Below, in pieces: positions 53,361-62,568 of a DNA stretch of 64,000 nt (position 1 is the first letter of the stretch; every line of letters starts with the position of its first letter). Where the stretch lies: NCBI GenBank assembly GCA_050516505.1, contig CP191518.1, positions 1,364,001 to 1,428,000 of the forward strand. The letters are read 5' to 3'. The DNA is from Scandinavium ludwigii_A (GTDB taxonomy: Bacteria > Pseudomonadota > Gammaproteobacteria > Enterobacterales > Enterobacteriaceae). The position numbers and the translations under genes are program-made. The notes beneath the pieces were generated by a model. The model ran no database searches, had not been told where the DNA came from, and saw nothing but the letters and a program-made list of their open reading frames with translations.

Positions 53361-54218
53361 TTACGCCGCAGCTTCTTGTTTTTGCTGCGCTTTCAGCCAT
53401 GCGATTTCTTCGGCCCAGATATCCGGATTCACGGTTTCCAGCACCATTGGGATGCCGTCGAAACGGTCGTCCTGCATTATCCAGCGGAACGCGTCGTGGC
53501 CAATATTGCCTTCGCCGAGGCTGTGATGGCGGTCAACGCGGCTGCCAAAAGCGCTCTTCGCATCGTTCAGATGCATTCCGCGCAGGTATTTAAAGCCAAC
53601 GATTCGTTCGAATTCTGCGAAGGTTTTTTCACACGCTTCAGCGCTGCGTAAATCGTATCCCGCGGCGAACGCGTGGCAGGTATCAATGCACACGCCGACA
53701 CGAGATTTATCTTCCACGCCGTCAATGATGGCCGCCAGATGCTCAAACTCAAAGCCCAGGTTGCTGCCCTGACCGGCGGTGTTTTCGATAACCGCGGTGA
53801 CGCCTTCGGTTTGTGCCAGCGCGATGTTGATGGACTCGGCAATGCGCGCTAAACAGTCATCGACCGGGATTTGCATCAGGTGACTACCCGGGTGGAAGTT
53901 CAGCAACGTCAGGCCTAACTGCTGGCAGCGGGTGAGTTCGTCGAGGAAGGCTTCACGGGATTTTTCCAGCGCATCGGTGACAGGATGGCCGAGGTTAATC
54001 AGGTAGCTGTCGTGCGGCAGGATTTGCGCCGGGGAGAAATGGTATTTTTCGCAGGCCGCTTTGAAATCGTCGATCACCTCGCTGGTCAGCGGGGCTGCAC
54101 GCCATTGGCGCTGGTTCTTGGTGAACAGGGCGAATGCAGTGGCTTCAAGTTCCGCAGCGCGAATCGCGGCATTGGCGACACCGCCGGAGGCGCTGACATG
54201 TGCTCCGATGTATTTCAT
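53361..54218 (-). CDS. nfo: Endonuclease IV (Nfo)
   Basis: Zinc-dependent AP endonuclease of base excision repair, inducible by SoxRS. TIM-barrel AP2Ec family with metal ligands in HPGSHL, ENTAGQGSNLGFE, GVCIDTCHAFAAGYD and HLNDAKSAFGSRVDRHHSLGEGNIG. 285 residues, equal to E. coli. A minus-strand CTCCT/SD lies before ATG 54218. In K-12, psuKGT, yeiL, rihB, nupX and yeiI lie between fruA and nfo; here nothing does. Confidence 0.97.
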   Translation of the reverse strand: MKYIGAHVSASGGVANAAIRAAELEATAFALFTKNQRQWRAAPLTSEVIDDFKAACEKYHFSPAQILPHDSYLINLGHPVTDALEKSREAFLDELTRCQQLGLTLLNFHPGSHLMQIPVDDCLARIAESINIALAQTEGVTAVIENTAGQGSNLGFEFEHLAAIIDGVEDKSRVGVCIDTCHAFAAGYDLRSAEACEKTFAEFERIVGFKYLRGMHLNDAKSAFGSRVDRHHSLGEGNIGHDAFRWIMQDDRFDGIPMVLETVNPDIWAEEIAWLKAQQKQEAAA

Positions 54219-54301
54219 AAAAAACTCCTGTTAAACCCGCCTAAAGGAAGTGCATAGCAAAGGCTAATCATAGCGGGTTAACAGGAGAGTGATACAGTGC
54301 T

Positions 54302-55351
54302 TTATGCCATCAGGGCATGAACTGCCACGTTAATCATGCCGCCGCCGACGATCAGCCAGACGAACAGAACCAGTGCCATCAGCAGCGGTTTCGCCCCGGC
54401 TTTTTTCAGCGCGCTGACGTGTGTGGTTAAGCCCAGAGCCGCCATCGCCATCGCCAGCAGCACGGTGTCGAGGGTGACCAGCTCGTCCACAACCGCTTTC
54501 GGTAACAGGTGGAACGAGTTGAAAATCGCCACCACGATGAACAGGATCGCAAACCACGGAATAGTGATTTTGCTTTTCTCACCGTTGCCTGCAGGTGACA
54601 GTTGTTTAACGCGAGCGGCCAGGATAATCAGGAACGGCGCCAGCATCATTACGCGCAGCATTTTGGCAATCACCGCGGCGTTTTCAGCATCCGGGCTGAC
54701 GGCGTGTCCGGCCGCCACAACCTGCGCCACCTCATGCATGGTGGAACCCATGTAAATCCCGTAGGTTTCCGGGGTAAACCAGTGGGCCAGCACCGGGTAC
54801 ATCGCCGGGTAGAGGAAAATGGCAATGGTCCCGAAAATCACGACCGTTGCAACCGCTACGGTGACTTTGCTGGATTCGGCTTTCAATACGGGTTCTGTCG
54901 CCAGCACGGCCGCTGCGCCGCAGATACTGCTACCCGCACCAATTAACCAACTGGTTTGTTTATCAAGGCCAAACACTTTCTGGCCGAGGAATGACGCCAG
55001 CAAAAAGGTGCTGGTGAGCGTTAGCACGTCGATGGCGATCCCGCTGAAACCCACGTCAGCAATTTGCGAAAACGTCAGGCGGAAGCCATAAAGAATGATG
55101 CCCAGACGCAGCAAATGCTGCTTGGCGAACAACACACCGCCGTCGCAGCGCTGCCAGATTTTCGGGTATACCGTGTTGCCGACTACCATGCCGAGCAGAA
55201 TAGCCATCGTCAGTGCGCTAAAGCCCGCGCCGGCAATGGCTGGAATGCTTCCAGTCCACAGTGCAACGCCGGTTATCAAGGCGGTGAGCGCCAGGCCCGG
55301 GACAAAATGCCCGAGTGAATGTCGGTGTCTGTTTAGCGTGAGTGTTGTCAT
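54302..55351 (-). CDS. yeiH: YeiH (UPF0324) inner-membrane protein, putative sulfite exporter
   Basis: A 349-residue protein with about ten helices, including FSALTMAILLGMVVGNTVYP and FGLDKQTSWLIGAGSSICGAAAVLA. Family UPF0324. In Salmonella/E. coli work YeiH has been tied to sulfite handling and YeiE control; I rely on memory for that. Same length as E. coli. Divergent from yeiE across a spacer with a perfect operator-like palindrome. Confidence 0.92.
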   Translation of the reverse strand: MTTLTLNRHRHSLGHFVPGLALTALITGVALWTGSIPAIAGAGFSALTMAILLGMVVGNTVYPKIWQRCDGGVLFAKQHLLRLGIILYGFRLTFSQIADVGFSGIAIDVLTLTSTFLLASFLGQKVFGLDKQTSWLIGAGSSICGAAAVLATEPVLKAESSKVTVAVATVVIFGTIAIFLYPAMYPVLAHWFTPETYGIYMGSTMHEVAQVVAAGHAVSPDAENAAVIAKMLRVMMLAPFLIILAARVKQLSPAGNGEKSKITIPWFAILFIVVAIFNSFHLLPKAVVDELVTLDTVLLAMAMAALGLTTHVSALKKAGAKPLLMALVLFVWLIVGGGMINVAVHALMA

Positions 55352-55404
55352 AACCTTCTCCTTTATCTGGGTTAAAGGTTACGCTGCTGTGGCTTAAAAT
55401 TAAA

Positions 55405-55428
55405 ATTGATTATATATTTATAATCAAT
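55405..55428. promoter_or_regulatory. Perfect inverted repeat between yeiH and yeiE
   Basis: ATTGATTATA TATT TATAATCAAT is a 10-4-10 perfect inverted repeat, with a T-N11-A type core inside, as LysR-family regulators favour. It lies 29 bases before the yeiE ATG and 54 bases before yeiH, a natural YeiE autoregulatory operator. Confidence 0.72.
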
Positions 55429-55456
55429 CTGTATAACCGATAAGCAAGAGACTTCT

Positions 55457-56323
55457 ATGCACATCACCTTACGCCAGCTGGAAGTGTTTGCCGAAGTGTT
55501 GAAAAGCGGTTCGACGACCCAGGCCTCGCAAATGCTGTCATTGTCGCAGTCAGCGGTCAGTGCGGCGCTGACCGATCTGGAAGGCCAGCTCGGCGTGCAG
55601 CTGTTTGACCGGGTCGGTAAACGACTGGTGGTGAACGAACATGGCCGCCTGCTGTACCCGCGTGCGCTGGCGACACTGGAACAGGCCACCGAAATCGAGC
55701 AGCTGTTTCGCGAAGATAACGGTGCGATCCGCGTTTACGCCAGCAGCACTATCGGCAACTATATTCTGCCGGAAATCATCGCCCGCTACCGGCGTGATTT
55801 CCCAACGCTGCCGCTGGAACTCAGCGTCGGCAACAGCCAGGACGTGATCACCGCCGTCAGCGATTTCCGTGTGGATATCGGGCTTATCGAGGGGCCATGT
55901 CACGCCGCGGAAATCATTGCCGAACCGTGGCTGGAAGATGAGCTGGTGGTGTTCGCCGCACCGGGTTCAGCGCTGCTAACAGGGGAAGTGACGTTGGCGA
56001 GGCTGGCCGAAGCGCCGTGGATCCTACGTGAGCGCGGTTCCGGCACACGTGAAATCGTCGATTACCTTCTGCTTTCCCATCTGCCGGAATTTCATCTTGG
56101 CATGGAGCTGGGCAATTCCGAGGCGATTAAGCACGCAGTGCGCCACGGACTGGGCATCAGCTGTCTGTCACGACGCGTGATTGCCGAACAGCTCGACAGC
56201 GGCACCCTGATGGAGCTTCCCGTCCCGCTGCCACGCTTGACGCGTAAGCTCTGGCGCATCCATCACCGGCAAAAACACCTCTCAAATGCGCTGCAACGTT
56301 TCCTGCGTTATTGCGATATTTGA
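55457..56323 (+). CDS. yeiE: YeiE LysR-family regulator
   Basis: N-terminal winged helix-turn-helix (RQLEVFAEVLKSGSTTQASQMLSLSQSAVSAALTDLE, about residues 5-40) and a periplasmic-binding-type effector domain (about 90-290) with a YeiE-typical DVITAVSDFRVDIGLIEGPCH. 288 residues against 293 in E. coli. Activates yeiH in relatives and affects motility/iron genes in Salmonella. The next gene lysP follows 146 bases downstream. Confidence 0.94.
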   Translation: MHITLRQLEVFAEVLKSGSTTQASQMLSLSQSAVSAALTDLEGQLGVQLFDRVGKRLVVNEHGRLLYPRALATLEQATEIEQLFREDNGAIRVYASSTIGNYILPEIIARYRRDFPTLPLELSVGNSQDVITAVSDFRVDIGLIEGPCHAAEIIAEPWLEDELVVFAAPGSALLTGEVTLARLAEAPWILRERGSGTREIVDYLLLSHLPEFHLGMELGNSEAIKHAVRHGLGISCLSRRVIAEQLDSGTLMELPVPLPRLTRKLWRIHHRQKHLSNALQRFLRYCDI

Positions 56324-56469
56324 TGGCGTGGCGAAACGACAATATAAGGGCTTTACTTATAATTTGCGCCTCATCATGAAGCTCTCTTATAAGTGCGCAT
56401 TTGTGCCGGAAGGAACGCCGATCGTCTGCTACAATCGCGCCTCATTTTTTGGAAGGACAGCATTTTCCT

Positions 56470-57939
56470 ATGGTTTCCGAAACTAAAACCACAGAAGCGC
56501 CCGCGCTCCGTCGCGAACTGAAGGCGCGTCACCTGACGATGATCGCTATTGGCGGTTCAATCGGTACAGGGTTGTTTGTTGCCTCAGGGGCAACCATTTC
56601 GCAGGCGGGCCCCGGTGGCGCACTGCTTTCTTACATTCTTATTGGTCTGATGGTGTACTTCCTGATGACAAGTCTCGGCGAACTGGCTGCGTTTATGCCG
56701 GTGTCGGGCTCGTTTGCGACTTATGGTCAGAACTATGTAGAAGAAGGTTTCGGTTTCGCGCTGGGCTGGAACTACTGGTACAACTGGGCGGTCACTATCG
56801 CCGTCGACCTTGTCGCCTCACAGCTGGTGATGAATTACTGGTTCCCGGACACGCCGGGCTGGATCTGGAGCGCACTGTTCCTCGGCATTATGTTCCTGCT
56901 GAACTGGATCTCGGTCAAAGGCTTCGGTGAAGCGGAGTACTGGTTCTCGCTGATTAAAGTGACCACCGTCATCATCTTTATCGGTGTTGGCGTGCTGATG
57001 ATTTTCGGCATCTTCAAAGGCGCACAGCCGGTGGGCTGGAGCAACTGGACGACCGGCGATGCGCCGTTTGCGGGTGGTTTTGCGGCGATGATTGGCGTGG
57101 CGATGATTGTCGGCTTCTCCTTCCAGGGCACCGAACTTATCGGTATCGCGGCGGGTGAATCCGAAGATCCAGAGAAGAACATTCCGCGAGCGGTGCGTCA
57201 GGTGTTCTGGCGTATCCTGCTGTTCTATGTGTTCGCCATCCTGATTATCAGTCTGATCATTCCTTATACCGATCCGAGCCTGCTGCGTAACGACGTGAAA
57301 GACATTTCCGTCAGCCCGTTCACGCTGGTATTCCAGCATGCTGGCCTGCTGTCTGCGGCGGCGGTGATGAATGCGGTTATCCTGACGGCGGTGCTGTCTG
57401 CCGGTAACTCTGGGATGTATGCGTCGACCCGTATGCTTTATACCCTGGCCTGTGACGGCAAAGCCCCGCGTATTTTCGCTAAGCTTTCCCGTGGCGGCGT
57501 GCCGCGTAACGCACTGTATGCGACTACCGTCGTGGCGGGGCTGTGCTTCCTGACCTCAATGTTCGGCAACCAGACTGTTTACCTGTGGCTGCTGAATACG
57601 TCAGGAATGACCGGGTTTATCGCCTGGCTCGGGATTGCTATCAGCCATTACCGTTTCCGTCGCGGTTACGTGATGCAGGGGCATGACTTGAACAATCTGC
57701 CATACCGTTCGGGCTTCTTCCCGATTGGGCCCATCTTTGCGTTCGCCCTGTGTCTGATTATCACGCTCGGCCAGAACTACGAAGCCTTCCTGAAAGATAC
57801 CATCGACTGGGGCGGCGTAGCGGCAACCTACATCGGTATCCCGCTGTTCCTGATTATCTGGTTCGGCTACAAGCTTGCGAAGGGCAGTCGCTTTGTACGC
57901 TACAGCGAAATGACCTTTCCGGAACGCTTTAAACAGTAA
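56470..57939 (+). CDS. lysP: LysP lysine-specific permease
   Basis: Inner-membrane amino-acid:proton symporter of the APC family; imports lysine and restrains the CadC regulator. Twelve helices; start MVSETKTTEAPALRRELKAR then HLTMIAIGGSIGTGLFVASG, the substrate-binding unwound helix 1. 489 residues, equal to E. coli. ATG 56470 was chosen over the frame from 56401 because it matches E. coli and follows GGAAGGA at 10 bases. A REP and terminator follow. Confidence 0.96.
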   Translation: MVSETKTTEAPALRRELKARHLTMIAIGGSIGTGLFVASGATISQAGPGGALLSYILIGLMVYFLMTSLGELAAFMPVSGSFATYGQNYVEEGFGFALGWNYWYNWAVTIAVDLVASQLVMNYWFPDTPGWIWSALFLGIMFLLNWISVKGFGEAEYWFSLIKVTTVIIFIGVGVLMIFGIFKGAQPVGWSNWTTGDAPFAGGFAAMIGVAMIVGFSFQGTELIGIAAGESEDPEKNIPRAVRQVFWRILLFYVFAILIISLIIPYTDPSLLRNDVKDISVSPFTLVFQHAGLLSAAAVMNAVILTAVLSAGNSGMYASTRMLYTLACDGKAPRIFAKLSRGGVPRNALYATTVVAGLCFLTSMFGNQTVYLWLLNTSGMTGFIAWLGIAISHYRFRRGYVMQGHDLNNLPYRSGFFPIGPIFAFALCLIITLGQNYEAFLKDTIDWGGVAATYIGIPLFLIIWFGYKLAKGSRFVRYSEMTFPERFKQ

Positions 57940-57953
57940 GTGTTTCCCCAATG

Positions 57954-57982
57954 AAAACCCTCCAGTCGGAGGGTTTTTTTTT
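57954..57982 (+). terminator. lysP terminator
   Basis: AAAACCCTCC AGTC GGAGGGTTTT with a T9 tail; a strong Rho-independent terminator 14 bases after lysP. Confidence 0.94.
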
Positions 57983-58052
57983 GCCCGGCGGCGCTGCGCT
58001 TGTGCGGGCCTACTGATTTTGTAGGCACGGTAAGCGCAGCGCCACCGGGCAA
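57982..58052. repeat. BIME (two REP units)
   Basis: TGCCCGGCGGCGCTGCGCTT...GCGGGCCTAC, then GTAGGCACGGTAAGCGCAGC...CCACCGGGCAA. Two palindromic REP-type units, between lysP and cirA. Confidence 0.87.
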
Positions 58053-58100
58053 TTTGATGTCTGTACTATGCGCCTCAGACATAATTCCTCACAATTGAAT

Positions 58101-58130
58101 TGATAATTGTTATCATTCTTCTTATCATCT
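58101..58130 (+). promoter_or_regulatory. Fur box at cirA promoter
   Basis: TGATAATTGTTATCATTCTT followed by CTTATCATC. The core GATAATTGTTATCATTC fits the Fur consensus GATAATGATAATCATTATC closely, with overlapping units. It is 120-150 bases before the cirA ATG. Iron limitation should therefore release cirA. Confidence 0.85.
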
Positions 58131-58248
58131 ACACACTTTCAGGATGAAGCCACTCTCCCGCATCTTGTCCGAGGACGCCAACGGACCAGGGTGACCAGCC
58201 ACATCTGCACTTTTTTGGTTGTTGTTGTTTACCTCATGGAGAAAGGAA

Positions 58249-60213
58249 ATGTTCAGGTTAAATCCTCTTGTTCGGGGCGGGTTGTGCGCATCCGCATTCG
58301 CACTGTCGATGCCGGTAATGGCTGAAAATGACGGTGAAACCCTGGTGGTCACGGCATCCGCGACGGAGCAGAGCGTGAAAGATGCGCCGGCCAGCATCAG
58401 CGTGATTACCCAGCAGGATCTTCAGCGCCGTCCGGTGCAGAATCTGAAAGACGTATTACAGGACGTACCGGGCGTGCAGCTCACCAACGAAGGTGATAAC
58501 CGCAAAGGTGTCAGTTTGCGCGGGCTCGACAGCAGCTACACCCTGATTCTGGTCGACGGCAAACGCGTTAACTCGCGCAACGCCGTGTTCCGTCATAACG
58601 ATTTTGACCTCAACTGGATCCCGGTGGACGCCATCGAACGCATCGAAGTGGTGCGTGGGCCGATGTCGTCGCTTTACGGTTCCGATGCGTTAGGCGGGGT
58701 GGTGAACATCATCACCAAAAAAATCGGCCAGAAATGGCACGGGACGCTGACCGCTGATACCACGATTCAGGAACATCGTGACCGCGGCGACACCTACAAT
58801 GGACAGTTCTTTACCAGCGGCCCGCTCATTGACGGCGTGCTGGGGTTGAAAGCCTACGGCAATCTGTCCAAACGCGAAAAAGACCAGCAGCAAGAATCAT
58901 CGACCTCCCAAACTGGTGAGTCGCCACGCATCGAAGGCTACACCAGCCGTGACGGCAATGTTGAGTTTGCCTGGACGCCAAACGACAACCACGATTTCAC
59001 CGCCGGATATGGCTTCGACCGTCAGGACCGTGATTCTGATTCCCTCGATAAAAACCGCCTGGAACGCCAGAACTATTCCTTGAGTCACAACGGCCGTTGG
59101 GACGTGGGCAACAGTGAATTGAAGTTCTATGGCGAAAAAGTGGATAACAAAAATCCGGAAGCGGCAGGGGTTATCACTTCTGAAAGTAATTCGATTGACG
59201 GCAAATACGTGCTGCCGCTGGACGCCATTAACCAGCTGCTGACGGTGGGTGGCGAATGGCGTCACGATAAGCTCAAAGACCCGGTGAATTTACAGGGCAG
59301 TGGTAACACGTCTGCCAGCCAGTACGCGCTGTTTATCGAAGACGAATGGCGGATTTTCGAGCCGCTGGCGCTGACCACTGGCGTGCGTATGGATGATCAC
59401 GAAACCTACGGCGACCACTGGAGCCCACGTGCGTATCTGGTGTATACCGCCACCGACACCGTGACGGTCAAAGGCGGTTGGGCAAATGCCTTCAAAGCGC
59501 CATCATTACTGCAGCTCAGCCCGGACTGGACCACCGGTTCTTGCCGCGGTGCCTGTGAAATTGTCGGTAGCCCGGACCTGAAACCGGAAACCAGTGAAAG
59601 CTATGAACTCGGCATTTATTACGCCGGAGAAGAAGGCTGGCTGGAAGGCGTTCAGGGCAGCATCACGACTTTCCAGAACGACGTCGATGACCGCATCAGT
59701 ATCAGCCGTACGGCTAACATCGATCAGGCGAAAGACTACCCGAACTACGTGGGCCTGAATGCCGACGGCGAGCCGATTTTCCGCTACTACAACGTCAACA
59801 AAGCGCGTATTCGCGGCGTGGAAACCGAGCTGAAATTCCCGCTGGCGGAAGACTGGAAAGTCACGCTGAATTATACCTACAACGACGGTCGTGACCTGAG
59901 CAACGGTGGCAATAAACCGCTATCCGAGCTGCCGTACCATACGGCGAACGGCGTGGTGGACTGGCAGGCGACGCAGGATTGGTCCTTCTATATGCAGGCG
60001 AACTACAGCGGCGAGAAACGCGCCATGACCACCAACGGCGCAACGCCGGGCGGATACGTTATCTGGAACACCGGTGGCGCATGGCAGGCGACGAAGAACG
60101 TCAAACTGCGTGCGGGCGTGCTAAACCTGACGGATAAGGATCTCAGCCGCGACGATTACAGCTACAACGAAGACGGTCGACGCTACTTTATGGCGGTGGA
60201 TTACCGCTTCTGA
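58249..60213 (+). CDS. cirA: CirA catecholate siderophore receptor
   Basis: TonB-dependent outer-membrane receptor for iron catecholates (dihydroxybenzoylserine) and for colicin Ia/Ib. Signal peptide of about 25 residues (…ALSMPVMA), TonB box ETLVVTA at the mature N-terminus, plug domain with DVLQDVPGVQLTNEG and RIEVVRGPMSSLYGSDALGGVVN, then a 22-strand barrel ending in VDYRF (terminal Phe). 654 residues. ATG 58249 with AAAGGA upstream; the longer frame from 58219 adds MLLFTSWRKE and is not used. Convergent with yeiG. Confidence 0.95.
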   Translation: MFRLNPLVRGGLCASAFALSMPVMAENDGETLVVTASATEQSVKDAPASISVITQQDLQRRPVQNLKDVLQDVPGVQLTNEGDNRKGVSLRGLDSSYTLILVDGKRVNSRNAVFRHNDFDLNWIPVDAIERIEVVRGPMSSLYGSDALGGVVNIITKKIGQKWHGTLTADTTIQEHRDRGDTYNGQFFTSGPLIDGVLGLKAYGNLSKREKDQQQESSTSQTGESPRIEGYTSRDGNVEFAWTPNDNHDFTAGYGFDRQDRDSDSLDKNRLERQNYSLSHNGRWDVGNSELKFYGEKVDNKNPEAAGVITSESNSIDGKYVLPLDAINQLLTVGGEWRHDKLKDPVNLQGSGNTSASQYALFIEDEWRIFEPLALTTGVRMDDHETYGDHWSPRAYLVYTATDTVTVKGGWANAFKAPSLLQLSPDWTTGSCRGACEIVGSPDLKPETSESYELGIYYAGEEGWLEGVQGSITTFQNDVDDRISISRTANIDQAKDYPNYVGLNADGEPIFRYYNVNKARIRGVETELKFPLAEDWKVTLNYTYNDGRDLSNGGNKPLSELPYHTANGVVDWQATQDWSFYMQANYSGEKRAMTTNGATPGGYVIWNTGGAWQATKNVKLRAGVLNLTDKDLSRDDYSYNEDGRRYFMAVDYRF

Positions 60214-60220
60214 CGAGAAT

Positions 60221-60331
60221 CGCCGGGCGGTACTGCGTTTGCCCGGCCTACGGTTCTTTCCCCGTGCTGGCGTTTGCCCGGCCCTGGACTTTTTCCTTGT
60301 AGGCCCGGCAAGCGTAACGCCGCCGGGCAAC
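60221..60331. repeat. BIME/REP cluster between cirA and yeiG
   Basis: Three GCCCGGC-type palindromic units lie in the convergent gap: CCGGGCGG...TTTGCCCGGCCTACGG, GTTTGCCCGGCCC, and GTAGGCCCGGCAAGCGTAAC...CGGGCAAC. Confidence 0.87.
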
Positions 60332-60343
60332 AGGCTTGAGGCG

Positions 60344-61180
60344 TTACTTCAGCAGATGCTGCGCGTGAAAGCGCAGGTGATCTTCTATAAAGGACGCAAT
60401 AAACCAGTAGCTGTGGTCGAACCCGGACTGAATGCGCAGCGTAAGCGGCCATTGGGTCTGGCGCGCAGCTTCAGCCAGCACGGCGGGTTGCAGTTGATCC
60501 GCCAGGAACTGATCGGTATCGCCCTGATCGATTAACGTCGGAATGGCGCTGGCCGCGTCACTCGCTAACATCAGCACACAGCTGTCCCACGCTTGCCAGC
60601 TGGATTTGTCTTCGCCGAGATAGGCGCTAAACGCCTTCTGGCCCCACGGCACGCGGGTCGGGTTAACGATTGGCGCAAAGGCAGAAACGCTGGTGTATTT
60701 GCCAGGGTTTTTCAGCGCCAGAATCAACGCCCCGTGACCGCCCATCGAATGACCGGAAATCGCGCTGCGCTCGGCGACGTTGAACTGTGCCTGTACCAGC
60801 GCGGGGAGTTCATCGCGCAGATAGTCGTACATACGGTAATGCGCGGCCCACGGGGCCTGCGTTGCGTTGAGGTAGAACCCGGCGCCCTGGCCGAGATCAT
60901 AGCCTTCGTCATCCGCCACGTTGTCGCCGCGTGGGCTGGTGTCTGGCATTACTAGCACGATACCGAGTTCGGCGGCAACGCGCTGGGCGCCTGCTTTCGT
61001 CGCGAAATTCTCATCGTTGCAGGTCAAGCCTGATAGCCAGTAAAGCACCGGCGGTGGCGTGTTATCGCGCGGTGGTGGCAGAAAAATACTGAACGTCATG
61101 GCGCAGTTCAGCGTGCTGGAGTCGTGCCGCCAGCGTTGCTGCCAGCCCTCAAAACAGCGGTGCTCTTCGAGCAATTCCAT
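60344..61180 (-). CDS. yeiG: S-formylglutathione hydrolase YeiG
   Basis: Serine hydrolase of the esterase-D family; cleaves S-formylglutathione in formaldehyde detoxification. Nucleophile in SGHSMGGHGAL, oxyanion region YWLSGLTCNDENF, catalytic Asp in DQGDTDQFL and His in FDHSYWFI. 278 residues, equal to E. coli YeiG. ATG 61180 with GGGAG six bases before; the extended frame to 61291 overlaps the divergent MFS leader. Confidence 0.95.
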   Translation of the reverse strand: MELLEEHRCFEGWQQRWRHDSSTLNCAMTFSIFLPPPRDNTPPPVLYWLSGLTCNDENFATKAGAQRVAAELGIVLVMPDTSPRGDNVADDEGYDLGQGAGFYLNATQAPWAAHYRMYDYLRDELPALVQAQFNVAERSAISGHSMGGHGALILALKNPGKYTSVSAFAPIVNPTRVPWGQKAFSAYLGEDKSSWQAWDSCVLMLASDAASAIPTLIDQGDTDQFLADQLQPAVLAEAARQTQWPLTLRIQSGFDHSYWFIASFIEDHLRFHAQHLLK

Positions 61181-61318
61181 GCAAGGCTCCCGGGTGAGTG
61201 ATTGAAAATGTTCTGTTTCATCATACAGATCATGTGCAGCGATGAGTAATTTTCGCTTCCGCATTGCTGTTACATGCTGCATCATAAACATAACTTTACA
61301 TTAACATGCGAGACTAAC

Positions 61319-62467
61319 ATGGCGCTACGTACCGCGCTGAGTGGGTTTGTCATGCTGGTGGTCGCCATGGGGATTGGGCGTTTTGCCTTCACCCCTCAAG
61401 TGCCGCTGATGATTGCTGACGGACAGCTTACGCTGACCAGCGCCGGGCTGGTCGCCGCGATGAATTATTTGGGATATTTGCTGGGTGCCTGGGATGCGAT
61501 GCGGGCCCATCGCGGCGTGGAGGGGCGGTTGTACGCCGGTATCCTGGGCGCCGTAGGATTGACGTTTCTTTCCGCGTGGGCCGACAATGCCTGGCTGCAT
61601 GCCGTGCTGCGACTGGTGATTGGCGCGATGAGCGGCTGGGCGATGGTGTTGACCGCAGCCTGGACCAACGAACGGCTGGCGCACGCCGGACGTCCTGGCC
61701 TGAGCGCCGCGGTGTTTGCCGGTCCGGGGGCGGGCATTGCGGTGAGTGGCCTGCTGGCGGTGTATATCCATGCGCAGCAGTTGAGCGCTGCCGCAGGCTG
61801 GCTGCTTTACGGCGTGCTGGCGTTGGTGTTGATTGCCTTTATTTCTCGCTGGCTGCCGCGTCCTGGCGATTTCCATCGTCCTGGCGGTCAGCCTGAACCT
61901 TTGCATTTGACGGCGAGCCTGAAACGTCTGGTCTGGAGTTACAGCCTGGCGGGCTTTGGTTATATTCTGCCCGCCACCTTTTTATCGCAAATGGCCGCCG
62001 CGCGTTTCCCTGGCAGCCTGTTTGCTCAGTTCCTGTGGCCGGTGTTTGGCGCGGCGGCGGTAGTCGGTATCGGGCTAAGTATTTTGCTGCGCGGCGTCGG
62101 TCACAGCTATCAGCGACTGGCGATTGTGTTGTGGTTACAGGGTGTGGGCGTACTCGCCGCCTGGCGGGTGCCAGGCATGAGCGGCCTGGTTATCGGCGCG
62201 TTGCTGGTGGGCGGCGGCTTCCTGTGCGCGGTACAACTTTCATTGCTGTACGGGCGGGAACTCGCCCCACAGCACACCCGTTACATGGCCGGATTATTAA
62301 CCACCGGTTACGCCGTCGGTCAGCTGGTGGGGCCAATGACCTCTGCGCTGTCGACCTGGCTGACACAGTGCCTGGAGCCCGCGCTCGGCGTGGCAGCAAT
62401 CGCGCTTTTAATCGGTGGGATGCTGGTCTGGCGTACACCGCATGAAAGGTTAAGCAAATTTCAATAA
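61319..62467 (+). CDS. YbfB/YjiJ-family MFS transporter
   Basis: A 382-residue, 12-helix transporter. MALRTALSGFVMLVVAMGIG with RFAFTPQVPLM in the first loop is the hallmark of the YbfB/YjiJ branch of the major facilitators; LPATFLSQM and MAGLLTTGYAVGQLVGP follow. Substrate unknown; relatives are called sugar or drug transporters only by similarity. ATG 61319 chosen; a 15-codon extension back to 61274 has no support. Absent from K-12 between yeiG and folE. Divergent from yeiG across 138 bp. Confidence 0.85.
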   Translation: MALRTALSGFVMLVVAMGIGRFAFTPQVPLMIADGQLTLTSAGLVAAMNYLGYLLGAWDAMRAHRGVEGRLYAGILGAVGLTFLSAWADNAWLHAVLRLVIGAMSGWAMVLTAAWTNERLAHAGRPGLSAAVFAGPGAGIAVSGLLAVYIHAQQLSAAAGWLLYGVLALVLIAFISRWLPRPGDFHRPGGQPEPLHLTASLKRLVWSYSLAGFGYILPATFLSQMAAARFPGSLFAQFLWPVFGAAAVVGIGLSILLRGVGHSYQRLAIVLWLQGVGVLAAWRVPGMSGLVIGALLVGGGFLCAVQLSLLYGRELAPQHTRYMAGLLTTGYAVGQLVGPMTSALSTWLTQCLEPALGVAAIALLIGGMLVWRTPHERLSKFQ

Positions 62468-62568
62468 TTATCGCCGTGAATACTGGATTCTGTGCGCGGC
62501 CTCACGCACAATGAGTGCTCACTTTGCCCTCAGAGTGCAAAGGTCGCCACACCTGCAGGAGAACAAAA

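Noticed and set aside
53361..53651. Plus-strand frame opposite nfo
   Set aside because: Antisense to a clear endonuclease IV gene.
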